Assembly: GCF_943733665.1 (NCBI RefSeq)
Contig: NZ_OX030782.1
Coordinates: forward strand, 3,768,501-3,832,500
DNA length: 64,000 nucleotides
Origin: Aquimarina sp. Aq107
GTDB taxonomy: Bacteria > Bacteroidota > Bacteroidia > Flavobacteriales > Flavobacteriaceae
Direction of reading: 5' to 3'
Of the stretch, positions 9,340 through 16,778 are shown one piece after another (within the stretch, counting starts at the first letter, position 1; every line of letters starts with the position of its first letter). The notes beneath the pieces were generated by a model. That model saw only the letters and a program-made list of their open reading frames with translations. It was not told the origin of the DNA and did no database searches. Both the position numbers and the translations under genes were made by a program.

Positions 9340-9411
9340 ATAGGTTAGTTCAGTGGTAGAACGTTCGGCTCTTCTTCCGAATGGACGCAGGTTCGAGCCC
9401 TGCACCTATCT
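9339..9411 (+). tRNA. atypical tRNA 1, 8-nt anticodon loop (CUCUUCUU)
   Basis: All cloverleaf parts fold: acceptor GATAGGT (9339-9345) with ACCTATC (9404-9410), D stem GTTC/GAAC with loop AGTGGTA, anticodon stem TTCGG (9364-9368) with CCGAA (9377-9381), a 5-nt variable region, T stem GCAGG/CCTGC and T loop TTCGAGC. The anticodon loop (9369-9376) has eight bases, CTCTTCTT, instead of seven. The identity is therefore ambiguous: CUU if read from U33, UUC if the extra base is 5', or a four-base CUUC. The discriminator is U73 and no CCA is encoded. It overlaps the upstream stop codon by one base. Confidence 0.8.
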
Positions 9412-9414
9412 AAG

Positions 9415-9487
9415 TCTGATATAGCTCAGTGGTAGAGCGTCCGGCTCTTGGACCGGATGGACGTAGGTTCGAGCCCTGCTATCAGAC
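9415..9487 (+). tRNA. atypical tRNA 2, 8-nt anticodon loop (CUCUUGGA)
   Basis: It starts three bases after tRNA 1. Acceptor TCTGATA (9415-9421) pairs with TATCAGA (9480-9486), D stem GCTC/GAGC, anticodon stem TCCGG (9440-9444) with CCGGA (9453-9457), T stem GTAGG/CCTGC (one G-U pair) and T loop TTCGAGC. The loop (9445-9452) is CTCTTGGA, again eight bases; readings would be CUU, UUG or four-base CUUG. The discriminator is C73, uncommon outside tRNA-His. No CCA is encoded. D arm, variable region and T arm are nearly the same as in tRNA 1, but the acceptor stem is entirely different and still fully paired, so folding is under selection. Confidence 0.8.
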
Positions 9488-9511
9488 CTAATAAATTAGT
9501 TATCATAAAAC

Positions 9512-9554
9512 ATATGAAATCATAGACTTCTATCTGTAGTCTATGATTTCATAT
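9512..9554 (+). terminator. 16-bp hairpin closing the tRNA unit
   Basis: ATATGAAATCATAGAC (9512-9527) pairs perfectly with GTCTATGATTTCATAT (9539-9554) around an 11-nt loop, 24 bases after tRNA 2. It lacks a long T run, but its position between units suggests a terminator or a processing barrier. Confidence 0.55.
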
Positions 9555-9581
9555 CTAAACCTGCAAAATATCATAATACAA

Positions 9582-10259
9582 ATGAAAAAAATACTCTTAG
9601 CAATAGTATCCGTTGGAATCTTAATTTTTATTGGTTATTGGGGAGTAGAAATGTATCGATCCACTGTAGAAACTAAAAATAATGCTGTTGTTCCAGAGAA
9701 TTTTAAGATTGAACAGAAAATTCAGAATGGTGATATAATTTTTCAGACTTCAAAATCAAATCAAAGCAAAGCTATTCAATTAGCAACCAATTCGAAATAT
9801 AGTCATATGGGAATGATTTATGAAAATGATGGAAAATACTTTGTTTATGAAGCAGTCCAACCCGTAAAACAAACACCTCTATCAAAATGGATTGATCGTG
9901 GAAAAGACAACCATTACGTCATTAAAAGATTGCGAAATGCTAGTAAAATATTAACTAATTCGACCATAAAAAACATGAAAAAGATAGGTTCGCAATATAA
10001 CGGTAAGTCCTATGATCTATACTTTGAATGGTCCGATGATAAGATGTATTGTTCAGAACTTGTATGGAAAATATATAAAGAAGCAACAGGAATCGAAATT
10101 GGAGAACTTCAAAGACTATCTGATTTCGATTTAAGTCATAAAATTGTAAAAACCAAAATGCAAGAACGTTATGGAACAAATATACCAATGGATGAAAAAG
10201 TAATTTCACCTGCTGCCATGTTTAATTCGGACAAATTGATTACTATAGAAGAAAATTAA
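9582..10259 (+). CDS. YiiX/YebB-like permuted NlpC/P60 cysteine hydrolase
   Basis: A membrane-anchored or exported protein of 225 residues with an N-terminal hydrophobic segment (about 5-23). The domain is of the permuted papain-like YiiX/YebB type: GDIIFQTS, then ATNSKYSHMGMIY with the catalytic His, and later MYCSELVWKIY with the catalytic Cys. The family cleaves amide bonds in peptidoglycan-like or lipid substrates; the exact target is unknown. I chose ATG 9582 because an upstream in-frame ATG (9543) lies inside the hairpin stem that ends the tRNA unit. Confidence 0.75.
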   Translation: MKKILLAIVSVGILIFIGYWGVEMYRSTVETKNNAVVPENFKIEQKIQNGDIIFQTSKSNQSKAIQLATNSKYSHMGMIYENDGKYFVYEAVQPVKQTPLSKWIDRGKDNHYVIKRLRNASKILTNSTIKNMKKIGSQYNGKSYDLYFEWSDDKMYCSELVWKIYKEATGIEIGELQRLSDFDLSHKIVKTKMQERYGTNIPMDEKVISPAAMFNSDKLITIEEN

Positions 10260-10409
10260 AAAAGAGCGATAACAATTTATACACGTATATGAGTCTTACA
10301 AATGCAAAGAGATCATATAACTCGATTTTTCCAAACAATAATTTCTTAGTAAACAGGGAGCCAAATACATTAAACTTCAGAAATAAAAGTTAAAAGATTT
10401 TTTATTACT

Positions 10410-10425
10410 AACCGATTGTTTAGTT
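10410..10425. promoter_or_regulatory. candidate TetR operator in front of its own gene
   Basis: AACCGATTGTTTAGTT lies 21 bases before the tetR start and shares CGATnnTTTAGTT with the clear palindrome at 11026-11049 in front of the next gene. Confidence 0.5.
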
Positions 10426-10446
10426 TTGTCTTGTTTTAATATAACA

Positions 10447-11010
10447 ATGGCAAGAAAAAAACAATATATAGAATCAGAAGTTATTGATAAAGCTATGAAC
10501 TTATTCTGGCGTAATGGATATGAGAGTACTTCCATGCAGATGTTAGAAAAGGAAATGGGTATTAATAAATTTTCTATCTATTCGAGTTTTGGTAGTAAGC
10601 ATGGCCTATTTCTAGAAAGCTTAAAAAGCTACAAAAGAAAGGTTAATAACATTTTTGAAAAATTTAAGAACTCATCTAATGGTATAGAGGATATTAAAGA
10701 ATTCTTTTATGACTCTGTAAAAATTTGTCATCAACCAGGTAGTGAGAAGGGTTGTTTGGTAACGAATACCTATAACGAATTCGTTGGAAAAGAGGACGAA
10801 TCAATCAATGACGAGATGACTAAATTCATGGAAGACCTTAAAGAATTGTTTATTGACAAGTTAAGTGCCGATAAGACCAAAAAACAAAATGACATTTTAA
10901 AACAAGCTAACTTTTTATTATTAGCCAAGCATGGTCTTGCTGCTGCATCTAAAGTAAATAGTAAAAAAGAAATTGAAGATTATATCGAAATGACATTTAA
11001 CAATTTGTAG
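10447..11010 (+). CDS. TetR/AcrR-family repressor
   Basis: 187 residues from ATG 10447 (MARKKQYIESEVIDKAMNLF...). The N-terminal HTH is typical: LFWRNGYESTSMQMLEKEMGINKFSIYSSFGSKHGLF (about residues 12-48). The C-terminal half is the helical ligand domain, with CxxT near GSEKGCLVTNTYNEF. An upstream TTG at 10426 is in frame but lies within the operator region, so ATG is preferred. It is followed 75 bases later by a carboxymuconolactone-decarboxylase-like gene whose leader carries a similar operator, so I infer repression of itself and that gene. Confidence 0.85.
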   Translation: MARKKQYIESEVIDKAMNLFWRNGYESTSMQMLEKEMGINKFSIYSSFGSKHGLFLESLKSYKRKVNNIFEKFKNSSNGIEDIKEFFYDSVKICHQPGSEKGCLVTNTYNEFVGKEDESINDEMTKFMEDLKELFIDKLSADKTKKQNDILKQANFLLLAKHGLAAASKVNSKKEIEDYIEMTFNNL

Positions 11011-11025
11011 CATTTTTTTTAAATC

Positions 11026-11049
11026 ATAACTAAACGATCATTTAGTTAT
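11026..11049. promoter_or_regulatory. TetR-type operator palindrome
   Basis: ATAACTAAA-CGATCA-TTTAGTTAT has 9-bp perfect arms, and the core TAAACGATCATTTA resembles known TetR-family operators. It lies between the tetR stop and the next start, 37 bases upstream of that ATG. Confidence 0.65.
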
Positions 11050-11085
11050 AAAAGATAATTATATATAACAATAAAATTTAAAATC

Positions 11086-11643
11086 ATGACAACGTTAAAA
11101 GTAAACACAATCGAATCAGCACCAGAAGAGAGTAAAGCATCTTTAGAACAATCTGTAAAAGCTTTTGGTATGTTACCAGGTCTACATGCTGTCTTAGCTT
11201 CTGCTCCAGAAGTATTGGAAGCTTATAAAACATTACACAGTGCTTTTCAAAATTCATCATTTAATGCTGAAGAACTTACGGTAGTTTGGCAAACAATTAA
11301 TGTAGAACACGAATGTCATTATTGCGTTCCTGCTCATACAGGTATTGCTCATATGATGAAAGTAGACTCTGCACTAACTGAAGCTCTTAGAAATAGAACA
11401 GCTATGCCTAACGAAAAACTGCAAGTATTACACGATTTCACTCTAAAAGTAGTTCGTAACCGTGGACATGTAACACAAGAAGATTTAAATACATTTTATG
11501 CTGCTGGTTATGGAGAAAGACAAGTGTTAGAAGTTATTTTAGGACTATCACAGAAGGTAATTAGTAATTATACTAATCATATCGCCAACACACCGGTTGA
11601 TGAAGCGTTTCAAAAATTTGCTTGGGAAGCACAAAAAGTGTAA
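11086..11643 (+). CDS. AhpD/carboxymuconolactone decarboxylase-family protein
   Basis: 185 residues, all helical. It contains the AhpD-like redox motif HECHYCVPAHTGIA (about residues 76-89: CxxC followed four residues later by His), which in characterised relatives is a peroxidase or disulfide centre. Length and motif fit alkylhydroperoxidase-like proteins rather than true decarboxylases. It is controlled, by inference, by the TetR repressor upstream, and is followed by a strong terminator. It probably acts in a thiol or oxidant response in the cytoplasm. Confidence 0.75.
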   Translation: MTTLKVNTIESAPEESKASLEQSVKAFGMLPGLHAVLASAPEVLEAYKTLHSAFQNSSFNAEELTVVWQTINVEHECHYCVPAHTGIAHMMKVDSALTEALRNRTAMPNEKLQVLHDFTLKVVRNRGHVTQEDLNTFYAAGYGERQVLEVILGLSQKVISNYTNHIANTPVDEAFQKFAWEAQKV

Positions 11644-11653
11644 TGCTAAAAAC

Positions 11654-11694
11654 AGATACGTCCAACCCTTATTATTTAAGGTTTGGACGTATCT
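11654..11694 (+). terminator. strong terminator hairpin
   Basis: A 17-bp stem with one mismatch (AGATACGTCCAA... with ...TTGGACGTATCT) around a 7-nt loop, 10 bases after the stop, followed by an AT-rich tract. Confidence 0.7.
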
Positions 11695-11830
11695 TATTAT
11701 AACATTAATTATCAATATTATCTAAGTATCCAATCAAAAATTAAAGAATTAAAATGTAACAAATACTACTTTCGATATACCAATAAATAAAACATCTCTA
11801 TATTAGTATTTAGGTATCTAAAAAAAATAA

Positions 11831-12310
11831 ATGATAAGAATTAACTGGAAAAAAGATCTTTTTTCGTCTAAGTATAGACTTCGATCTCACAACCAAAACG
11901 TAGGAGAATTCGATCAGTATTCCTTTAAGAATTTTTCAATTGGAAAATTAAATGATACCAAACTCAAATTTGAAAAGAAGGGATTTTTTAATTCAGAAAC
12001 GCACATCATAGACCTGAATTTAAATCAACCTATCGGGAGTATTAAATTTAGTAACTGGGGAAGCGGAACTACTATTTCACTTAACGGGAACAACTACAGG
12101 TGGAACTATGATAATTTCTGGCATTCTAAATGGAGTATCTCTCAAAATCAAAAAAGATTAATTCATTATAACAGCTCAACAACAAGTGGTTTAATTGAAT
12201 CTTCGGTTGATAGTGAATCTTTAATGTTATGCGGACTTTTTGTACATAATTATTATATACTAACCTTAGTTATCATTTCTACATTAATCATCATAATATC
12301 AACAAACTGA
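11831..12310 (+). CDS. hypothetical beta-rich protein with C-terminal membrane anchor
   Basis: 159 residues. The first 130 are predicted beta-rich (GEFDQYSFKNFSIGKL, GSIKFSNWGSGTTISLNG, YRWNYDNFWHSKWSI) with several Trp and Gly, loosely like tubby-like or lipocalin-type sheets. Residues 136-157 are a strongly hydrophobic helix at the C-terminus. No signal peptide is seen. I recognise no family. It stands alone between the AhpD-like gene and an AraC gene. Confidence 0.55.
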   Translation: MIRINWKKDLFSSKYRLRSHNQNVGEFDQYSFKNFSIGKLNDTKLKFEKKGFFNSETHIIDLNLNQPIGSIKFSNWGSGTTISLNGNNYRWNYDNFWHSKWSISQNQKRLIHYNSSTTSGLIESSVDSESLMLCGLFVHNYYILTLVIISTLIIIISTN

Positions 12311-12427
12311 TAAAAATGATTATTGAGAACTAAGCAATAAAGAATTTCGACTTTGCTATAAAATTTATTTTATTTTTATGGTGTTACGAAATGCTTGGAT
12401 TCTCATTTTAGATAAAAAAATAATAGT

Positions 12428-13297
12428 TTGAGAAAATTTATTTTTGAAAAAAGAAAGTATGGATTCGAATTACTGATGGACCTACATAGATTCGAAAATA
12501 ATGCAAATGTATTTTTTGAACCCAAGCCTCATACTACTGACTTTTTTGAGATTATGATTTTTGAAAAAGCAAACGGAGTCATTGAATTAAATGGACATCT
12601 TATAGAAATAGCAGATAATAGCTTTTTCTTTATCTCCCCTTTTCAGACTAAAAGCTGCAGAGTTTCTCTAAATCAACTAAAAGGATTTCATCTTGTATTT
12701 CAAAGTGATTTTTTATCTGATTTTTTTAATGATGCTCTGTTTACTTACCGATTACAGTATTTTTACAACACACAATATCCTCAATATTTATGTTTAAAAG
12801 ATGCTGATTTTAATATTATAAAAATCGCTTTTAACGAAATTATCACTGAAATAAGTAATTATCAAAACGATAGTACTCACATATTACGTTCTTTACTATA
12901 TTTTTCATTATCTAAGTTAAATCGATTATATTCTAATTTCTACCATATCTCTCCAGACACACAATCTAATACAGTAATTTATAGATTTAAGGCTTTGCTA
13001 GAACAGAACATTAGAAACCTACATGCAGTAGCGGATTACTGCAATCTACTTAATGTTACACGGCATCAACTTAATACGTTAGCGAAAGAATATACTAAAC
13101 ATACTACAAGAGAAATAATTAACAATAGATTACTTCTAGAAATAAAAACAGAATTACGTTATTCTAATAAAACTATCGCAGAAATTTCTGATGCCTTACA
13201 GTTCAGTGAGCCAAATAATTTGACTCGTTTTTTTCAAAAATTAACAGGAACAAGTCCAACAACATATAGAAAAAATTACCAAAATGATAGATTTTGA
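12428..13297 (+). CDS. AraC-family transcriptional regulator
   Basis: 289 residues. The N-terminal cupin-like sensing domain (TTDFFEIMIFEKANGVIELNGHLIEI) is followed by a C-terminal AraC double HTH: NLHAVADYCNLLNVTRHQLN and FSEPNNLTRFFQKLTGTSPTTYRK. The start is uncertain: TTG at 12428 gives the full cupin arm, while the first ATG (12476) would trim 16 residues and is also possible. It lies 57 bases before the secreted DUF1080-like gene and may control it. Confidence 0.75.
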   Translation: MRKFIFEKRKYGFELLMDLHRFENNANVFFEPKPHTTDFFEIMIFEKANGVIELNGHLIEIADNSFFFISPFQTKSCRVSLNQLKGFHLVFQSDFLSDFFNDALFTYRLQYFYNTQYPQYLCLKDADFNIIKIAFNEIITEISNYQNDSTHILRSLLYFSLSKLNRLYSNFYHISPDTQSNTVIYRFKALLEQNIRNLHAVADYCNLLNVTRHQLNTLAKEYTKHTTREIINNRLLLEIKTELRYSNKTIAEISDALQFSEPNNLTRFFQKLTGTSPTTYRKNYQNDRF

Positions 13298-13354
13298 TTG
13301 TAAATTGATACGGAATTTAAGCTAATTCAATCAGATATTTGCAAATAAAAAATC

Positions 13355-14428
13355 ATGATAAAACTTTCTTCATCATTCATCTTATCCTTATGCTTTTTAG
13401 TCTCCTTCTCACAGAGCTCTAAAACAAAAATTGAAATGATCGCCTCCAACTGGAATACTACAAAAGAAGCTACTTTCGAAAAATTCGACAATAGAGAAAC
13501 CCTTGTATTAAAAAAAGGAAGAATTACTGTAAAGAATCAGAAATTTACCAATGGTTCTATTGAGGTTGATGTATATGCCAACACTATTAGAAGTTTTGCA
13601 GGAATTACCTTTAGAAAGAAGGATAATACCATGGAAGAAGTTTATATGAGACTTCACAAAACAAACCAAGCAGATGCGATACAATACACTCCTATTTTTA
13701 ATAATGAATCTAACTGGCAGTTATATAGAGAACACCAAGCGAACGTATTATTTAAGAATAAAGGATGGAATACACTTCGTATAGAAGTAAATAATGACCA
13801 AGCTAAAATTTTTGTAAACAATGAAAAAGTGATGAGCATTTATAACTTAAGAACAGATAATATATCAGGTGAAATTGGTTTATTTGCCCTATTCACTAAC
13901 AGGTTTTCTAATTTTAGAATAACCCCAAAAGAATCTAGTGAAGTACCTGAAAAGACTAAAGAAACACCAACCGACCTCAACATTATAAAAAAATGGAAAA
14001 TTACTGAGGCAAAACTATTCGATCGAAAAAATCTTAATTTTAAAAATTTTTTAAAGGAAGAATACATTACTGTTACCGCAGAAAAATCGGGGTTATTACC
14101 TATTTCCAAGTATATTAAAAAAACTTCCTCTGGCAACTTTGAACAAAATACCGAAGATTATACCATTGCCTTTACAAATGTTTATTCGGAAAAAGAAGAA
14201 ACAAAACTTTTCTCATTTGATTATAGTGATACAATACTAGTTTATTTAAACGGTAAAATCATTTTTGAAGGTAAAAATGGATTTAGAACAAAAGGAGTTC
14301 AATATATGGGACACTTAGATATTAATACCAATACACTATACATGCCACTTAAAAAAGGTAATAATACAATTCATTGTGTAGTTATAGATAAAGCAAATGG
14401 TTGGGGACTTATGGGAAAATTACAATAA
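13355..14428 (+). CDS. secreted protein with concanavalin-like (DUF1080-type) domain
   Basis: 357 residues with a signal peptide (about 1-19, LCFLVSFSQ). Residues 25-190 form a jelly-roll domain with the layout of DUF1080/LamG proteins: GSIEVDVYANTIRSFAGITFR, NTLRIEVNNDQAKIFVNNEK, GEIGLFALFTNRFSNFRI. Residues 210-357 look like a second beta-sandwich (TILVYLNGKIIFEGKNGF..., LKKGNNTIHCVVID) of galactose-binding type. A carbohydrate-binding or hydrolase role is possible but no catalytic residues can be named. Confidence 0.6.
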   Translation: MIKLSSSFILSLCFLVSFSQSSKTKIEMIASNWNTTKEATFEKFDNRETLVLKKGRITVKNQKFTNGSIEVDVYANTIRSFAGITFRKKDNTMEEVYMRLHKTNQADAIQYTPIFNNESNWQLYREHQANVLFKNKGWNTLRIEVNNDQAKIFVNNEKVMSIYNLRTDNISGEIGLFALFTNRFSNFRITPKESSEVPEKTKETPTDLNIIKKWKITEAKLFDRKNLNFKNFLKEEYITVTAEKSGLLPISKYIKKTSSGNFEQNTEDYTIAFTNVYSEKEETKLFSFDYSDTILVYLNGKIIFEGKNGFRTKGVQYMGHLDINTNTLYMPLKKGNNTIHCVVIDKANGWGLMGKLQ

Positions 14429-14452
14429 AATATATTGCTATAAGTCCCCAAC
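14400..14452 (+). terminator. hairpin overlapping the 3' end of the DUF1080-like gene
   Basis: GTTGGGGACTTAT (14400-14412, inside the last codons) pairs perfectly with ATAAGTCCCCAAC (14440-14452). The stop codon lies in the loop. No T tract follows, so it may protect the mRNA 3' end rather than act as a classic terminator. Confidence 0.5.
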
Positions 14453-14604
14453 AAACTAAATAAGGCAAATGTTCTAAAATCCTATAAATATGTAATGAAT
14501 AAATATAGATCGTACTATTTAATGTGAAAAAGATCCGTTGCATATAGGATAAATATGGAGTAAGATTGTATTTTTATGATTTTCATCAATCAAACAATCA
14601 AACA

Positions 14605-15882
14605 ATGACCCATATAGAAACACCTCATTGGAGTTTATCTAGCAAAATTTTTCTACGATTTATATTTCTATACCTTTTATTCTATATATATCCATATGGA
14701 TTCGAATATATACGAGAACTAGATACCTCCGATATTTCTTTTTGGCAAGGGATCACTGTTTGGTTTGGAGAAACTTTTCTTAATTGGGAGTTTGATAGAC
14801 AAAACCTTCTCAATGGTTTTGATTCTAAATATGACTATAGTAGATTTCTATTAATTACCCTGCTTTCTATAATTGGTACTATAGCTTGGATGCTCATAGA
14901 CACTAAATTTAAACTTAATTATAATCAAAAATTAAAAACTCTTACCAGAACCATTCTTAGATATCATATTGGGTTAACTCTTATAATCTATGGACTATCA
15001 AAGGTTTTTATGCTTCAGTTTGGCGAGATGGATCTGGATCGATTAGAAAATACGATTGGCAATCATAATGGTATGAGTTATCTATGGACATTTATGAGTT
15101 ATTCTAAATTCTATACAATGACCACTGGTTGGGTAGAAGTAATAGGTGGTATCCTTTTATTATTTAGGAGATCAACGTTTATAGGTGCTTTTATTTTATT
15201 TATAGCCATGATCAATGTAGTAATTATTGACATTGGCTATGATGTTAGAGTAAAAATGTTCGCTATTCATCTTTTATTTATGACTATTTTACTAATTAGT
15301 AATGACCTGAAAAGGATGATTAAATTTTTTATACTTAACAAGTCTACAGCTCCGATTATTGAACAACCACTGTTTACTAACCCAAAAACAAAAAAAATCG
15401 GATATATTCTTAAAGCTTGTATCTTACTATATTTTACAGTTTCTAGTTCTATAAACTTCTCTAATAGAATTAAGAGTCAGACAACAAATAGATATCCTAG
15501 TATGACAGGGTTTCACGAAGTGGAAATTCAGTTAATAAATGGTGATACCATACCTAAATCTACTAATATTCGATGGAAGAACATTTCCATTAATGGTAGT
15601 TCTTATAGACCAGAAACTTTAAAAATAATTCAAGAAGATAAAAAGCAACTTTATTTTCTCTTTGAAGCGGATACAATAAAAAAGACCATTGGCTTTCATG
15701 AATATAATGATCCAGAAAAGAAAGCAAATTCATTTACTTATGATCAATTAGATGATAACGTATTCATTTTTAAAGGTTCTTATAAGGGTGATTCTTTTTG
15801 GATTAGAACTAAAGCTAAAACATTTAAGAATTATCGATTGACAAAAAGTGGAATGCGATGGATAACTGATCTTAAAGAATAA
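14605..15882 (+). CDS. DoxX-like integral membrane protein
   Basis: 425 residues from ATG 14605; an in-frame TTG at 14566 adds 13 unlikely residues. There are about seven membrane segments in the first 270 residues, including RYHIGLTLIIYGLSKVFMLQFG and WVEVIGGILLLFRRSTFIGAF, the arrangement of DoxX/DoxD-type proteins. Residues 300-425 form a soluble extracytoplasmic domain (FHEVEIQLINGDTIP..., FIFKGSYKGDSFWIRTK). Its role is unknown; DoxX-like proteins have been linked to thiol and oxidative stress complexes. It stands alone. Confidence 0.6.
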   Translation: MTHIETPHWSLSSKIFLRFIFLYLLFYIYPYGFEYIRELDTSDISFWQGITVWFGETFLNWEFDRQNLLNGFDSKYDYSRFLLITLLSIIGTIAWMLIDTKFKLNYNQKLKTLTRTILRYHIGLTLIIYGLSKVFMLQFGEMDLDRLENTIGNHNGMSYLWTFMSYSKFYTMTTGWVEVIGGILLLFRRSTFIGAFILFIAMINVVIIDIGYDVRVKMFAIHLLFMTILLISNDLKRMIKFFILNKSTAPIIEQPLFTNPKTKKIGYILKACILLYFTVSSSINFSNRIKSQTTNRYPSMTGFHEVEIQLINGDTIPKSTNIRWKNISINGSSYRPETLKIIQEDKKQLYFLFEADTIKKTIGFHEYNDPEKKANSFTYDQLDDNVFIFKGSYKGDSFWIRTKAKTFKNYRLTKSGMRWITDLKE

Positions 15883-16214
15883 AACTCTTCAATATTATAA
15901 TACTATAAATACCTATTCCTCGAGATATAATACCTCGGTAAGAAAACTGTACCAATATATTATAACCGATACTTATATATAGGTATCTAAATTTAGAGCA
16001 ATCATTGCTAATTCAGCAAAAGTTATCACCATATTCTTCTACTCTAGTTAAAAAATCAACAGTTAAATTTCTTTCGTTTTTGCCAAAAAACACCTCAAAT
16101 CTCCAGTGTTTTCGTTAAAATATGTTAAAATAGTACCTTTTTATACATAGTACTGTAACGAAATACAAACATCTGCGTCTAGTAGGTATATAACAATTTA
16201 AAACAATAGAAATT
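15883..16214. other. gene-free leader region of the peptide array
   Basis: 332 bases without a credible coding frame. A small hairpin AAAACAC (16087-16093)/GTGTTTT (16106-16112) and a tandem GTTAAAATA repeat (16114-16130) are visible. TACCTTTT at 16134-16141 is a near match to the -7 consensus and could start the array transcript, but no -33 element supports it. Confidence 0.3.
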
Positions 16215-16301
16215 ATGAGAACATTAGATAGCAACCAAATCAGTAAAAAATTAAAGAATACAAACGGAAATATCTGGAACGCTAAAAGACGATACAGATA
16301 A
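16215..16301 (+). CDS. 28-residue cationic peptide, copy 1
   Basis: The frame starts MRTLDSNQISKKLKNT and ends NGNIWNAKRRYR followed by TAA. It has nine Lys/Arg and one Asp, one Trp and no cysteine or membrane span. Synonymous differences from copies 2 and 3 (GAT/GAC, AGC/AGT, AAC/AAT, CGA/CGG, TAC/TAT) leave the protein unchanged, which supports translation. I recognise no family. Confidence 0.6.
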   Translation: MRTLDSNQISKKLKNTNGNIWNAKRRYR

Positions 16302-16360
16302 TCCACAACAATCAAAGTATTCATCAATCAATCATCAATTCAATCAAAAAACAAAACATT

Positions 16361-16447
16361 ATGAGAACATTAGACAGTAATCAAATCAGTAAAAAATTAA
16401 AGAATACAAACGGAAATATCTGGAATGCTAAAAGACGGTATAGATAA
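16361..16447 (+). CDS. 28-residue cationic peptide, copy 2
   Basis: The peptide is identical to copy 1 and differs only at synonymous positions. It is preceded by the ATCA-rich spacer and an A-rich leader directly before the ATG, which is a usual initiation context in Bacteroidota. Confidence 0.6.
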   Translation: MRTLDSNQISKKLKNTNGNIWNAKRRYR

Positions 16448-16506
16448 TCCACAACAATCAAAGTATTCATCAATCAATCATCAATTCAATCAAAAAACAA
16501 AACATT

Positions 16507-16593
16507 ATGAGAACATTAGACAGTAATCAAATCAGTAAAAAATTAAAGAACACAAACGGAAATATCTGGAATGCTAAAAGACGGTATAGATAA
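16507..16593 (+). CDS. 28-residue cationic peptide, copy 3
   Basis: The peptide is identical to copies 1 and 2. At DNA level it is closest to copy 2 (one AAT/AAC difference among the last codons), so these two share the most recent duplication. Confidence 0.6.
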   Translation: MRTLDSNQISKKLKNTNGNIWNAKRRYR

Positions 16594-16652
16594 TCCATAA
16601 CAATCAAAATATTCATCAATCAATCATTAATTCAATCAAAAAGCAAAATATT

Positions 16653-16739
16653 ATGAGAGCCTTAGACAGCAATCAAATTACTAAAAAATTAAAAAATACA
16701 AATGGAAATATCTGGAACGCTAAAAGACGTTATAGGTAA
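16653..16739 (+). CDS. 28-residue cationic peptide, copy 4
   Basis: It differs from the others by Thr3 to Ala and Ser10 to Thr plus synonymous changes (AGA/AGG, AAC/AAT). The C-terminal NGNIWNAKRRYR is unchanged, so that part seems the most constrained. Confidence 0.6.
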   Translation: MRALDSNQITKKLKNTNGNIWNAKRRYR

Positions 16740-16778
16740 TTCGGAAATCTAATTATTCATCAATCAAAACTAATCATC

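Larger units (their letters stand above)
16215..16739 (+). repeat. four tandem 146-bp units, each with one small peptide gene
   Basis: ATG codons at 16215, 16361, 16507 and 16653 are spaced exactly 146 bases apart. Each unit has an 87-base frame and a 59-base spacer rich in ATCA-type short repeats (ATCAATCAATCATCAATTCA) ending in an A-rich stretch before the ATG. The copies are nearly identical in both gene and spacer, with the fourth the most diverged, indicating recent tandem duplication or ongoing homogenisation. Confidence 0.9.

Noticed and set aside
9415-9487. tRNA 2 as an ordinary tRNA-Gln(TTG)
   Set aside because: A 7-nt loop around TTG would break the anticodon stem; the perfect stem leaves eight loop bases and position 33 would be C.
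16215-16739. Regular repeats could be a CRISPR array
   Set aside because: The repeated unit is 146 bp and includes a conserved reading frame and its spacer; there are no short repeats with unique spacers and no cas genes.
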